A DNA stretch of 64,000 bases from the NCBI RefSeq assembly GCF_000723205.1, contig NZ_HG315671.1, positions 965,351 to 1,029,350 of the forward strand, read 5' to 3'. The translations under genes were made by a program, and so were the position numbers. Position 1 is the first letter of the stretch. Every line of letters begins with the position of its first letter. This document shows positions 17,834-27,066 of the stretch, piece after piece. This DNA is from Formosa agariphila KMM 3901 (GTDB lineage: Bacteria > Bacteroidota > Bacteroidia > Flavobacteriales > Flavobacteriaceae). Below the pieces are notes generated by a model. It made no database searches, had not been told where the DNA came from, and saw only the letters and a program-made list of their open reading frames with translations.

Positions 17834-17983
17834 CTGTAATTCGTTTTATTTTTTGCAAAAATAATTTTTTAGTTTAAATAGTCAAGAAAAAAATGAATTA
17901 TTTCATCATTAAATTAAAGAACGCTTTGTTTTTAGCAAACAAATTGACTTAAAGTGGGTTATAAATTTCCTGAATCGGTGAAA

Positions 17984-18556
17984 TTAATGCTTTTCAGGAA
18001 TCCACTTCACTTCATCTGCATGTAGGTCATTAGACAACTTTCGTGCCAATACAAAAAGGTAGTCAGAAAGACGGTTTAAATAAATTAGTGTTTGCGGATC
18101 TAGAGGTTCAATTTCGTTTAATTCTGATGCTAAGCGCTCTGCTCTGCGGCAAATACAGCGTGCAATATGACAGAATGACACGGTTTGATGTCCGCCAGGT
18201 AACACAAAATGCGTCATTGGCGGTAATTCGGCATTCATAGTATCCATTTCTGTTTCTAGAAGCGTAACGTTGGCATCGTCTATTTTTGGAATATTTAATC
18301 GCTCTTTTCCGTTTTTAAGAATGGCCTTTTCTGGTGGCGTTGCTAACATGGCACCAACGGTAAATAATCGGTCTTGTATAATTATTAAAACATCTTTATA
18401 GGCTGGATTAATATCTTGGTCGCGAATAAGACCAATGTATGAGTTAAGTTCGTCTACAGTACCATAACTATCAATTCTGATGTTATGTTTGGGCACCCGC
18501 GTACCTCCAAATAAAGCGGTTGTGCCTTTGTCTCCTGTTTTAGTATAAATTTTCAT
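17984..18556 (-). CDS. PduO-type cob(I)alamin adenosyltransferase
   Basis: Converts cob(I)alamin and ATP to adenosylcobalamin, the cofactor of methylmalonyl-CoA mutase and other enzymes. The N-terminal ATP-binding signature KTGDKGTTALFGGTRVPK is at residues 5-22, SYGTVDELNSYIG at about 30-42, and the C-terminal RRAERLASEL near 138-147. 190 residues is typical of the PduO/MMAB type. The start is the ATG that begins MKIYTKTGDKG. No cobalamin biosynthesis genes or B12 riboswitch are next to it, suggesting use of salvaged B12. Confidence 0.94.
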   Translation of the reverse strand: MKIYTKTGDKGTTALFGGTRVPKHNIRIDSYGTVDELNSYIGLIRDQDINPAYKDVLIIIQDRLFTVGAMLATPPEKAILKNGKERLNIPKIDDANVTLLETEMDTMNAELPPMTHFVLPGGHQTVSFCHIARCICRRAERLASELNEIEPLDPQTLIYLNRLSDYLFVLARKLSNDLHADEVKWIPEKH

Positions 18557-18601
18557 GTAATGAATGCTTAAATTAAAATTGAATCGTATGTCAATTCATT
18601 C

Positions 18602-18609
18602 CAAAGTTA
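18602..18609 (-). promoter_or_regulatory. Candidate -7 box for the adenosyltransferase gene
   Basis: Minus-strand TAACTTTG fits TAnnTTTG, 45 bases before the start codon. Confidence 0.35.
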
Positions 18610-18662
18610 CATTGAAAATTTTGGCTTTAAAAGTGAAATAAAAATTGTTTGACTGATTTTGT

Positions 18663-19367
18663 TTAAGCCGGAATTGTAATTTTTTCGTTTCTAGTATCGC
18701 TTTCAATAAGTCCGTCGCGTAAACGAATAATTCTATGTGCATGTTCGGCAATATCTTCTTCGTGTGTAACCAATATTACTGTATTTCCTTGCTTATGAAT
18801 GGTGTCGAATAATCCCATAATTTCAACAGAGGTTTTAGAATCTAAATTCCCTGTAGGTTCATCGGCTAGAATTATTGAAGGTTTGTTTACAAGCGCACGA
18901 CCAACAGCCACACGTTGTCTTTGTCCTCCAGAAAGCTGATTGGGTTTATGGTCCATTCTATCGGCTAGACCTACTTCTGTTAAAACTTCTTCGGCACGTT
19001 TTGTACGGTCTGCTTTAGAATAGCCCGCATATACCATTGGTAAAGCCACGTTGTCAAGAGCGGTTGTTCTTGGAAGTAAGTTGAAGGTTTGGAAAACGAA
19101 ACCAATTTCTGTATTTCGGATATCAGCCAATTCATCATCGGTCATTTTACTGGCATCTTTACCGTTTAAAATATATGTTCCTGCGGTAGGCGTATCTAAA
19201 CACCCAAGCAAATTCATTAACGTTGATTTTCCTGAACCAGATGGCCCCATAATAGCGATGTAATCGCCACGTTTAATGGTTAAATCAATACCTTTTAAAA
19301 CATGAACAGTTTCTTGGCCGAGTTTAAAATCGCGAATAATATTGGTTATTTCTATGACGTTATCCAT
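18663..19367 (-). CDS. LolD/MacB-type ABC transporter ATP-binding protein
   Basis: ATPase subunit of an exporter or lipoprotein-release system. The frame extends to 19406, but the Met at 19367 begins the standard MDNVIEITN sequence and is preferred, giving 234 residues. Walker [11 protein letters not shown]-loop [10 protein letters not shown], signature [15 protein letters not shown], Walker [13 protein letters not shown] and the H-loop LVTHEEDIA are all intact. The NLD pattern after Walker B and the overall similarity place it with LolD/MacB/FtsE. No permease gene is adjacent, so its partner lies elsewhere. Confidence 0.94.
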   Translation of the reverse strand: MDNVIEITNIIRDFKLGQETVHVLKGIDLTIKRGDYIAIMGPSGSGKSTLMNLLGCLDTPTAGTYILNGKDASKMTDDELADIRNTEIGFVFQTFNLLPRTTALDNVALPMVYAGYSKADRTKRAEEVLTEVGLADRMDHKPNQLSGGQRQRVAVGRALVNKPSIILADEPTGNLDSKTSVEIMGLFDTIHKQGNTVILVTHEEDIAEHAHRIIRLRDGLIESDTRNEKITIPA

Positions 19368-19486
19368 AAAACAATTGCTGATATTGGTTGCTGCAAGATA
19401 CAGCAAATTTTATAAGAAGTAAGACGCTGTACTTTATGATTTGTTACAGGTTTAATGAAGAAAACTAAAAACTTAAATTGAAAAAG

Positions 19487-20260
19487 TTATAATCTGATAG
19501 TGAAATGTTCTTTGACTTGCTCGGTTCTAAAAAAGACAAACCCGTATTGAAATGTATCAATAGTCACTGTTACTTTAGGGTGTTGTTTAATCATGTCCCA
19601 AGCTTCAGTCATGCCTTTAGACCAATAAATGTCATCAAAAATAAATACGGTGTCGTTATGAATTTTTGGTAATAATAAATCGAAATAGTCTAAAGTTGCT
19701 TGTTTATTATGATTGCCATCGAATAAAATGAAATCGAATGCATCTTGATGTAATTTAGGAATTACTTTACTGAAATCTCCGATTAAGATTTCAGCATTAG
19801 TAATTTTTTTGTCTTTTAAATTTTGGCTTGTAAATTGGGCAATTTTAGGACAACCTTCAATTGAAGTGATTTTACCGTTTGTATTTCCTAAAGCAATAGC
19901 GTGTGTAGAGATACCTAAGGATGTGCCTAATTCTAAACTGTTGTTAAACTTAAAATAATTAGCTAAATGGTATAATAATTTAGCACGCTTTATAGCTGCT
20001 CCAGAGTTTTTAGCAATACTTTTTATACTACGGTTATTGTTTTTAGTATACATTGAACCTGTGCCTAAATCTGTAATTTCAATTACCGTATTATTCTTTA
20101 AAAGCGTTTTTTTATAATTAGAAATTAAAGTATAATCCGCAGAATTTGTTTTACTGTAAAAACATTTTGTAACGAGATTATAAACAAAAGGGGAGTGCAC
20201 CCCATGCTGATTTGTAGAGCGCTTTAAAAAATTAAAATATTGTGATATCTGATAAAACAC
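19487..20260 (-). CDS. Class I SAM-dependent methyltransferase
   Basis: 257 residues. SAM-binding motif I is LELGTSLGISTHAIAL at about residues 117-132, followed by an acidic strand end (SIEGCPK) and DFILFDGNH near 175-183, which fits O-methyltransferase-like class I enzymes. The N-terminal QHGVHSPFVYNLVTKCFY block is typical of a Bacteroidota family annotated only as SAM methyltransferase. The substrate is unknown. It begins 26 bases after the stop of the ABC-F gene and is probably cotranscribed. Confidence 0.85.
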   Translation of the reverse strand: MFYQISQYFNFLKRSTNQHGVHSPFVYNLVTKCFYSKTNSADYTLISNYKKTLLKNNTVIEITDLGTGSMYTKNNNRSIKSIAKNSGAAIKRAKLLYHLANYFKFNNSLELGTSLGISTHAIALGNTNGKITSIEGCPKIAQFTSQNLKDKKITNAEILIGDFSKVIPKLHQDAFDFILFDGNHNKQATLDYFDLLLPKIHNDTVFIFDDIYWSKGMTEAWDMIKQHPKVTVTIDTFQYGFVFFRTEQVKEHFTIRL

Positions 20261-20286
20261 AAGTCTGAAAAATTCGTAATTAAACT

Positions 20287-22143
20287 TTAGTCTTCTAATT
20301 TTGCAGCCAATTCAAACCAGCGTTCTTCTTTATCGTCCATTTCTTTGATTAGTTTTTCTAATTTTAGAGACAATTCATTAATTTGGTCTTGAGACAATTC
20401 TGGATTATTAAACTTAGCTTCTAATTCAGTCTTATCGAACGCCAACGATTTTAGCTTGCTTTCAATATTATTATATTCTTTTTGCTCGTTGTAAGATAGT
20501 TTTACACCAGAATCTTGTTTCCAGTTTTTCTTTTCCTTTTTATCTTCAATAGGAGAAACTTCCGGACTGTCTTCATAGGCTCTAAAATCGCTGTAATTAC
20601 CAGGGAAATCTTCTATGACACCTTCACCTCTAAATACAAACAAGTGGTCTACAATTTTATCCATAAAGTAACGGTCATGCGTTACTACTAATAAGCATCC
20701 CGGGAAGTCTAATAAGAAATCTTCAAGAACATTTAGTGTTACAATATCTAAATCGTTTGTAGGTTCATCTAGAATTAAAAAATTTGGATTCTGAATAAGA
20801 ACCGTACATAGGTATAAACGTTTACGTTCACCACCACTTAATTTTTCAACAAAATCGTATTGTTTTTTACGGTCGAATAAAAAGCGCTCTAAAAGTTGTT
20901 GTGCACTAATTTGACGGCCTTTTTTAAGCGGAATGTAATCTCCAAATTCACGAACAACATCGATTACCTTTTGGTTGGGTTTAACATCTATTCCCGATTG
21001 GGTGTAATATCCAAACTTAACCGTTTCTCCAAGGGTTATGGTTCCGCTATCAGGTGCTGTAGTTTCGGTTAATATATTTAAAAAAGTAGATTTACCTGTA
21101 CCGTTTTTACCAATAATACCAATACGTTCACCACGCTGAAAGTTATAAGTAAAACCTTCTAAAATGGTTTTGTCTTTAAAAGATTTTTTAATGTTATGGA
21201 GTTCTACAATTTTGTTTCCTAAACGCTCCATATTAAGTTCTAACTCAACTTGATGGTCTTTTCTGCGTTTATGAGCACGTTGTTTTATATCGTGAAAATC
21301 GTCTATTCTAGATTTTGATTTTGTTGTACGTGCCTTAGGTTGACGACGCATCCATGTAAGTTCTTTCTTAAAAAGCTGTTTTGCTTTTCCTGTTTCTACA
21401 GCTTCTTGAGTAATTCTAGCTTCCTTTTTTTCTAGGTAATAAGAATAGTTTCCTTTGTAACTAAACATCTCACCTTGGTCTAGTTCAATAATTTCATTAC
21501 AAACACGTTCTAAGAAAAAACGGTCGTGAGTAACCATAAAAAGAGTCATGTTTTCTTTTGCAAAAAACAGTTCTAACCATTCAATCATTTCTAGATCCAA
21601 ATGGTTGGTAGGTTCATCGAGGATTAATAAATCGGGTTTATTAATTAAAGCGTTCGCTAAAGCCAGACGTTTTTTTTGACCTCCAGATAACGTGCTCACT
21701 TTCTGAGAGAAATTATCAAGTTTTAATTTCGATAAGATTTGTTTGTATTGCGTTTCGAAATCCCAAGCGTTATAACGATCCATTTGCTCGAATGCTTTTT
21801 GATAAGCATCTTCATCTTCAGGATTATTTAAAGCGGTCTCGTAATTTCTTATCACTTTTAATATGTCGTGATCACCATCGAATATGGTTGCCTCAATAGT
21901 TAAATCTGGATTTAATATTGGCTCTTGTGGTAAAAAGGAGACCGTTATATTTTTTCTGAATATTATTTGTCCAGTATCTGGCTGATCAAGCCCTGAGAGA
22001 ATGTTAAGAATCGATGTTTTTCCTGTTCCGTTTTTAGCTACAAAAGCCACTTTTTGGTCTTTGTGTATACTAAACGAAAGGTTTTCGAATAACGTTAGTT
22101 CTCCGTAAGATTTAGCTATATTTTCTACTGTTAAATAATTCAA
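20287..22143 (-). CDS. ABC-F family ATPase (Uup-like)
   Basis: 618-residue soluble protein with two ABC ATPase domains and no membrane segments. Domain 1: Walker A VAKNGTGKTS, signature LSGGQKKRLALA, Walker B LLILDEPTNHLD. Domain 2: GKNGTGKST, LSGGERKRLYL, FLILDEPTNDLD. The linker between them (ARTTKSKSRIDDFHDIKQRA) is charged, and a C-terminal coiled coil (about 550-615) resembles Uup. ABC-F proteins act on the ribosome E site or, for Uup, in suppressing tandem-repeat excision; the C-terminal coil favours the Uup group. It is divergent from the polysaccharide export genes. Confidence 0.93.
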   Translation of the reverse strand: MNYLTVENIAKSYGELTLFENLSFSIHKDQKVAFVAKNGTGKTSILNILSGLDQPDTGQIIFRKNITVSFLPQEPILNPDLTIEATIFDGDHDILKVIRNYETALNNPEDEDAYQKAFEQMDRYNAWDFETQYKQILSKLKLDNFSQKVSTLSGGQKKRLALANALINKPDLLILDEPTNHLDLEMIEWLELFFAKENMTLFMVTHDRFFLERVCNEIIELDQGEMFSYKGNYSYYLEKKEARITQEAVETGKAKQLFKKELTWMRRQPKARTTKSKSRIDDFHDIKQRAHKRRKDHQVELELNMERLGNKIVELHNIKKSFKDKTILEGFTYNFQRGERIGIIGKNGTGKSTFLNILTETTAPDSGTITLGETVKFGYYTQSGIDVKPNQKVIDVVREFGDYIPLKKGRQISAQQLLERFLFDRKKQYDFVEKLSGGERKRLYLCTVLIQNPNFLILDEPTNDLDIVTLNVLEDFLLDFPGCLLVVTHDRYFMDKIVDHLFVFRGEGVIEDFPGNYSDFRAYEDSPEVSPIEDKKEKKNWKQDSGVKLSYNEQKEYNNIESKLKSLAFDKTELEAKFNNPELSQDQINELSLKLEKLIKEMDDKEERWFELAAKLED

Positions 22144-22199
22144 GTGTTTCTTTTATTTTAGAATTGATATGCAAATATCCAAAAAGTAAACGATTAGTT

Positions 22200-22228
22200 T
22201 TGATATTCCTACCGAAAACTTATATTTG
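22200..22228 (+). promoter_or_regulatory. Promoter of the polysaccharide export operon (TTG-N18-TAnnTTTG)
   Basis: TTG at 22200-22202, an 18-base spacer, then TATATTTG at 22221-22228. It fits the Bacteroidota sigma-A consensus. It also settles the start of the next gene: the upstream in-frame TTG at 22226 lies inside the -7 box, so translation must begin downstream, at the ATG at 22253. Confidence 0.7.
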
Positions 22229-22252
22229 TCAGTAAATCACCCACCTTCATTC

Positions 22253-23047
22253 ATGACTAAAAATTTACTTTTTTTTTGCATTGTATTATGTGTTCTAGTA
22301 GTTGGATGTGTGCCTCATAAAGAAATGGTGTACTTACAACCGCAAGAAACTGTTACTGACTCTATTTCTAAAGTAGTTGCATCGCAGTCGCCTTATCGTG
22401 TACAGATTTACGATATTTTAAATATTAGAGTAAAGGCTCTTGATCAAGATGCTGTTCAGATTTTTAATCCTATGGGCGAAGATTTATTAAGCGCAAATAG
22501 CGATGAACGCGCCTATTTCGATGGTTTTACTGTCGATTTACACGGTGAAATTAGAGTGCCAGCTTTAGGACGAATTAATGTTTTAGGATATACTTTAGAA
22601 GAAATTGAAAAGATTCTAGAAAGTAAATTATTAGAAGAACAGTTTAAAGAGACCGCTAATATTTTTGTAACCGTAAAACTTACAGGTTTAAGATATACCG
22701 TTAGTGGCGAAGTCGGTAGTCCAGGAACAAATACTTTATTTCAGGATCGAGTAAATATTTTTGAGGCCATTGCAAATGCAGGTGAAATCCCTATTACAGG
22801 CGATAGAAAAGATATTATGATTATTAGACAGTATCCACAAGGTCAGAAAATACATCATTTAGATATTACTCAAGAAGATGTAATGAATTCGCCTTACTAT
22901 TACATACAACCTAATGATATTGTTTATGTTAAACCGCTTAAACAAAAGTCTTGGGGAACAGGAGAAACAGGTATGCAAACTTTAGCAACTATTGCAACTC
23001 TTTTAACATTAGGAACTACTACTTTATTATTAATAGATCGATTATAA
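22253..23047 (+). CDS. Wza-like polysaccharide export lipoprotein
   Basis: 264 residues from the ATG at 22253. Signal peptide with lipobox VVGC, lipidated Cys C19. The mature part has a Poly_export domain (YRVQIYDILNIRVKALDQDA and following) and an SLBB-type region (YTVSGEVGSPGTNTLFQDR). Family members form the periplasmic/outer-membrane channel for capsule or exopolysaccharide. The C-terminal end is hydrophobic (TLATIATLLTLGTTTLLLI), as in many Bacteroidota homologues. It is 3 bases from the Wzc-like gene. Confidence 0.92.
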   Translation: MTKNLLFFCIVLCVLVVGCVPHKEMVYLQPQETVTDSISKVVASQSPYRVQIYDILNIRVKALDQDAVQIFNPMGEDLLSANSDERAYFDGFTVDLHGEIRVPALGRINVLGYTLEEIEKILESKLLEEQFKETANIFVTVKLTGLRYTVSGEVGSPGTNTLFQDRVNIFEAIANAGEIPITGDRKDIMIIRQYPQGQKIHHLDITQEDVMNSPYYYIQPNDIVYVKPLKQKSWGTGETGMQTLATIATLLTLGTTTLLLIDRL

Positions 23048-23050
23048 CAG

Positions 23051-25540
23051 ATGACACAATACGAGTATGACGATCAGGATCAAATGGAATCTGGGGGGAT
23101 GACCTTCGATTTTAGAGGTTATTTATTTAAAGTTCTCAACCTCTGGAAGTTGGTTTTATTGTGTGTTGGTGCGGCCTTAACAATAGCCTATCTTATAAAT
23201 GTTAGAAAACAAAATATCTATAAGCTAGATTCTTTAATTTCTGTTGAAAATGATCAAAATCCTTTTTTTACAGCGAACACCAGTATTTCATTTAACTGGG
23301 GAGGTGTTTCTGGAAAAGTTGGTAAAGTTATCACGTCTTTGCAGACTAGAACGCATAATGAAAAGGTTGTGGATTCTCTTCAATTTTATATTGATTATTT
23401 AAAAGAAGGGAAATATAGAAAGGAAGATATTTATACAGATGCTCCATTTTTTATCGAAATAGATAAACAAAAGGGTCAACTTTTAAATCAGCCCTTAGGC
23501 ATTCGATTTATTAATGAATCTGAATTTGAAATTTTTACCGAATTTGAAAGTGACGGTGGTACCGTTCAGTTTTATGGCGACAAGCATACAGGGCGTGTAG
23601 CTTTGCCAATAGGTGCTTATAGTAAAACATTTACAGTCGGTAAACCTGTAACTTTACCATTTGCTCATTTTACATTATTTACAAAGTATGAACAAACTAT
23701 TGAGAAGAATTCGGAATACTTTATTAAATTTTTAAATTTCGATCAGGTTGTAAATAGTTATAAGAATACTTTAAAAGCAGCTCCTTTTTCTCAGGCATCA
23801 TCTTCAGTTTTAAGATTATCATTGTCAGGCCATAATAAAGCAAAAATTGTAGATTATTTAAATGCAACTACAGCAATATTAAGTCGTACAGAATTAGAAC
23901 GTAAAAATCTCTATGCTACAAATACTATTAAGTTTATTGATAGTAGTTTAGCTAGTGTAAACAATAGTTTAAAAGATTTTTCAGACGAAATGAATACGTT
24001 TCGAAAAGAAAATAAAGTCTTTGATGTTGGAGCTGAAATGACTGAAGTGTCTGCCCGTTTACGAGAATATGAAATGGCTAAAGAGATTGAGCAAACCAAG
24101 CTAAATTATTTAAATGCTTTAGAAGATTATTTACGGACTAAGACCAATTATATTAATATTGCTGCTCCGTCTTCGGTAGGGATTGATGAATCAAATATTC
24201 AGCAAAGTGTAGGGAAAATAACGGCTCTAGCTATAGAACGCCAAAGTTTAGAGTACACCATGAAAGAAGGTTCTGAATTATTTAAAGATTTAGATCGTAG
24301 AATAAATGCTGAAAAACAAGTATTGCTAGAAACAATAGATGCTACAAAGCAAACTATAAGACTTCAGTTGAATACAATTCAACGACAAGCAGCAAATTTA
24401 GAATCTAAACTGAGTAATTTGCCAGAAGATCAACAACAGTATCTTAAAATACAGCGTAAATTAGATATTAGTCAGGAGGCTTATGATGTTTATATGTCTA
24501 AACGCAGCGAAGCTGCAATTGTAAAAGCAGCGAACATTTCAGACATTACATCTATAGATGATGCTAAAGATATTGGTGGTGGTTTTATAGGTCCAAACAA
24601 GTCTCTAAATTATATGATGGGACTTATGATTGGATTCTTTCTACCTATGCTTTTTATATTTATTATCTACTTATTAGATAATACAATACATGGGTCAGAT
24701 GAGGTGGAGCGCTTGTCTAAAATTCCAATTTTAGGTTTAATTGGGAAGTATAAATATCATAATAATTTAGTAGTTTTTGAGAAACCAAAATCTGCCGTTG
24801 CCGAATCATTTAGATCTATTCGGTCTAGTTTGCAATTTATTTTTAAGAAGCAAGAAAGTAATCAGAAGTTAGGTAAAACAATCATGATTACCTCTTCTGT
24901 TAGTGGAGAAGGTAAGACGTTTACTTCTATAAATATGGCAACAGTTTATGCGTTGTCAGGGAAAAAAACAATTCTGTTAGGATTAGATTTACGTAAGCCT
25001 AAAATATTTGGTGATTTTGAAATTACTAATGATTTAGGAGTTGTAAATTACTTAATTGGAGAGCATACTTTAGAGGAAGTTATAAATCATACCAAAGTAG
25101 ATAATTTAGATGTTGTTCCTTCTGGTCCAGTGCCTCCAAATCCATCTGAATTACTAATGAGTGATATGATGACGGATTTAATTGCGCAACTTCGTCAGGA
25201 TTATGATATGATTATTCTAGATACACCTCCATTAGGGTTGGTAACCGATGCTTTGCAGTTAACTCAATTTGCCGATGCTACAATATTTATGGTGCGTTTA
25301 GATTATACTAAAAAAGGTATGTTGTCCTTAATTAATGCCAAATATAGAATGGGAGAAGTTAAGAATATTAGTTTCGTACTTAACTTCTATAAACATAAAA
25401 CGAACCATAATTACGGTTATGGATACGGCTATGGGTATGGTTATGGATACGGTTATGGCGTTTACGGGAATGCGTATCATGAAAACGATAAAAAGAAAGG
25501 TGTTTTAGGTCGAATAAAAGGCTTGTTAAAGCGTATTTAA
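23051..25540 (+). CDS. Wzc-like polysaccharide co-polymerase / tyrosine autokinase
   Basis: 829 residues. TM1 at about 31-52 (LWKLVLLCVGAALTIAYLINV), a large periplasmic coiled-coil part, TM2 near 520-542, then a cytoplasmic BY-kinase domain with Walker A SSVSGEGKT, Walker A' ILLGLDLRKPK and Walker B MIILDTPP. The C-terminal tail has ten Tyr within 22 residues, eight in alternating YG units, the expected autophosphorylation cluster. Together with the Wza-like lipoprotein it would control chain length and export of an exopolysaccharide. No glycosyltransferases or Wzx/Wzy genes follow. Confidence 0.94.
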   Translation: MTQYEYDDQDQMESGGMTFDFRGYLFKVLNLWKLVLLCVGAALTIAYLINVRKQNIYKLDSLISVENDQNPFFTANTSISFNWGGVSGKVGKVITSLQTRTHNEKVVDSLQFYIDYLKEGKYRKEDIYTDAPFFIEIDKQKGQLLNQPLGIRFINESEFEIFTEFESDGGTVQFYGDKHTGRVALPIGAYSKTFTVGKPVTLPFAHFTLFTKYEQTIEKNSEYFIKFLNFDQVVNSYKNTLKAAPFSQASSSVLRLSLSGHNKAKIVDYLNATTAILSRTELERKNLYATNTIKFIDSSLASVNNSLKDFSDEMNTFRKENKVFDVGAEMTEVSARLREYEMAKEIEQTKLNYLNALEDYLRTKTNYINIAAPSSVGIDESNIQQSVGKITALAIERQSLEYTMKEGSELFKDLDRRINAEKQVLLETIDATKQTIRLQLNTIQRQAANLESKLSNLPEDQQQYLKIQRKLDISQEAYDVYMSKRSEAAIVKAANISDITSIDDAKDIGGGFIGPNKSLNYMMGLMIGFFLPMLFIFIIYLLDNTIHGSDEVERLSKIPILGLIGKYKYHNNLVVFEKPKSAVAESFRSIRSSLQFIFKKQESNQKLGKTIMITSSVSGEGKTFTSINMATVYALSGKKTILLGLDLRKPKIFGDFEITNDLGVVNYLIGEHTLEEVINHTKVDNLDVVPSGPVPPNPSELLMSDMMTDLIAQLRQDYDMIILDTPPLGLVTDALQLTQFADATIFMVRLDYTKKGMLSLINAKYRMGEVKNISFVLNFYKHKTNHNYGYGYGYGYGYGYGYGVYGNAYHENDKKKGVLGRIKGLLKRI
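25412..25477 (+). repeat. Coding Tyr-Gly repeat (Wzc phosphorylation tail)
   Basis: Eight consecutive Tyr-Gly codon pairs followed by two more Tyr. TAT/TAC and GGT/GGA/GGC/GGG vary from unit to unit, so the protein repeat is under selection while the DNA is not a simple perfect microsatellite. Confidence 0.9.
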
Positions 25541-25692
25541 TTTAGAATTTAAAACTATACTGTCGAGTGTAAATCTATTTCGTTAAAGAATAATTTTATT
25601 AGCATACATAACATATATGTAAAGATTCCCTTTAATCTGTTTAAACTGAATGATTAAAAACTACTAGAAGTTGATGCAATTATGGTTATTTA

Positions 25693-27066
25693 TTAAATAG
25701 CGACTGAATTACTCTGAAATATATTATTAGAATGTTTTAAAAGGACACTTTGCAGAATCTTTTGGGTATGCATAGTGTCCTTTTGTGGTATTAGAAAACG
25801 ATCTAATTCATCGTTATGCATAACTTGTTCACTACTGTCTATAAATCCGTAACCTTTATAATAACCGTCTTTAATTAATATAAATGCAGATTCTTCTGTA
25901 TGGCGTCCTGTTTGTTTTAAAATAATATCTTGATTATTTTCTCTAATTGCCGTAATGGCCTCATTAACTCTTTGGTTATAAGATTCTGCATCTTCTTCTT
26001 GTTTACAAATACCTTTACAATCCTGTATTGCATAGTGCGAACAAGACGATGTTACTTCTTGTAAATGACAATATTTCGGACAAAGATTAAAAGCTTTACA
26101 AAATTTTTCTAATTGTTCTCTACAATCTGTAATTGAATAGTAAATTTGAAGCGGATTTGGAGCCGATTTTAAGGTATTATACGCTAAATGTTTAATACCA
26201 TCTCTGTCTTCGTAACTAAACACGGCATAGGCTTTAGGATTGCGTTTAGCAGCTTGATTAAACTCTGGGTAATGTTCTTTTATTGCCGCATCTTCCATAA
26301 GCAAGGCAATTAATTCACTTCCAGATAAATCAAACGTAATATCTGCTGTTTCTCTACAAAGGTTCATTTCTTTTGCAGATTTATTGTAAAAATGACTTAA
26401 TACACGCTTTTTTAAATCTTTAGCTTTTCCGACATATATAATAGTTCCTTTTTTATTTTTGAAATAATACACACCAGGTTTATTAGGAATAGCATTAAAA
26501 ATAGAGCTAGGTAAATTTGGAGGTAAGGTTGCTTCTTTAGAAGATGGTTTTAAAAAGTCCTTAAAAATAGCTTCAGATTGTTCTTGTGCTAATAACAGTT
26601 CAAATAAAATTACTGTTGCTTCTGCATCACCTTTAGCACGGTGTCTGTCAAAAACTTCAATATTTAATGACGTACATAATTTTCCTAAACTGTAAGACTG
26701 ATGTCCTGGAAGTAGTTTTCGGGACAACCGAATGGTGCAAAGTTTCTTTCTTTTAAATTCTATATCAAGTGCTTTAAAAGCATTACGAATAATATTATAA
26801 TCGAAATTCACATTATGAGCAACAAAAACAGTGTCTTCGGTTATGTCTAGTACTTGTTGTGCTATTTCGGAGAATGTTGGTGCATCTGCAACCATACTAT
26901 TATCAATCCCTGTTAAAGCAGTAATGTATTCTGGAATGTAAGCTTCAGGATTTACTAGTGATGTAAACTCTTCAATTACTTGTGTGCCATCGTGTTTTAA
27001 AATTGCAATTTCTGTAATCTTATTACCGCTTCCGGTAGTTTCAATATCTATAATTGTGTAAATCAT
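25693..27066 (-). CDS. DEDDh exonuclease fused to a GIY-YIG (UvrC/Cho-like) nuclease
   Basis: 457 residues. The N-terminal exonuclease domain (about 1-165) has D7/E9 in DIETTG, D89 in HNVNFD, and H142/D147 in HRAKGDAEA, the DEDDh set of DNA polymerase III epsilon. The second domain (about 195-275) has GVY at 198-200, YVG at 211-213, the catalytic-type R221, and an acidic residue in LLMEDAAIKE, as in UvrC and Cho. The C-terminal ~180 residues contain a Cys-rich stretch (KYCHLQ, SCSHYAI, KGICKQ). Such fusions are known as PolC-type/UvrC-like proteins of uncertain repair role. Its start overlaps the LexA-like gene by 4 bases. Confidence 0.92.
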   Translation of the reverse strand: MIYTIIDIETTGSGNKITEIAILKHDGTQVIEEFTSLVNPEAYIPEYITALTGIDNSMVADAPTFSEIAQQVLDITEDTVFVAHNVNFDYNIIRNAFKALDIEFKRKKLCTIRLSRKLLPGHQSYSLGKLCTSLNIEVFDRHRAKGDAEATVILFELLLAQEQSEAIFKDFLKPSSKEATLPPNLPSSIFNAIPNKPGVYYFKNKKGTIIYVGKAKDLKKRVLSHFYNKSAKEMNLCRETADITFDLSGSELIALLMEDAAIKEHYPEFNQAAKRNPKAYAVFSYEDRDGIKHLAYNTLKSAPNPLQIYYSITDCREQLEKFCKAFNLCPKYCHLQEVTSSCSHYAIQDCKGICKQEEDAESYNQRVNEAITAIRENNQDIILKQTGRHTEESAFILIKDGYYKGYGFIDSSEQVMHNDELDRFLIPQKDTMHTQKILQSVLLKHSNNIFQSNSVAI

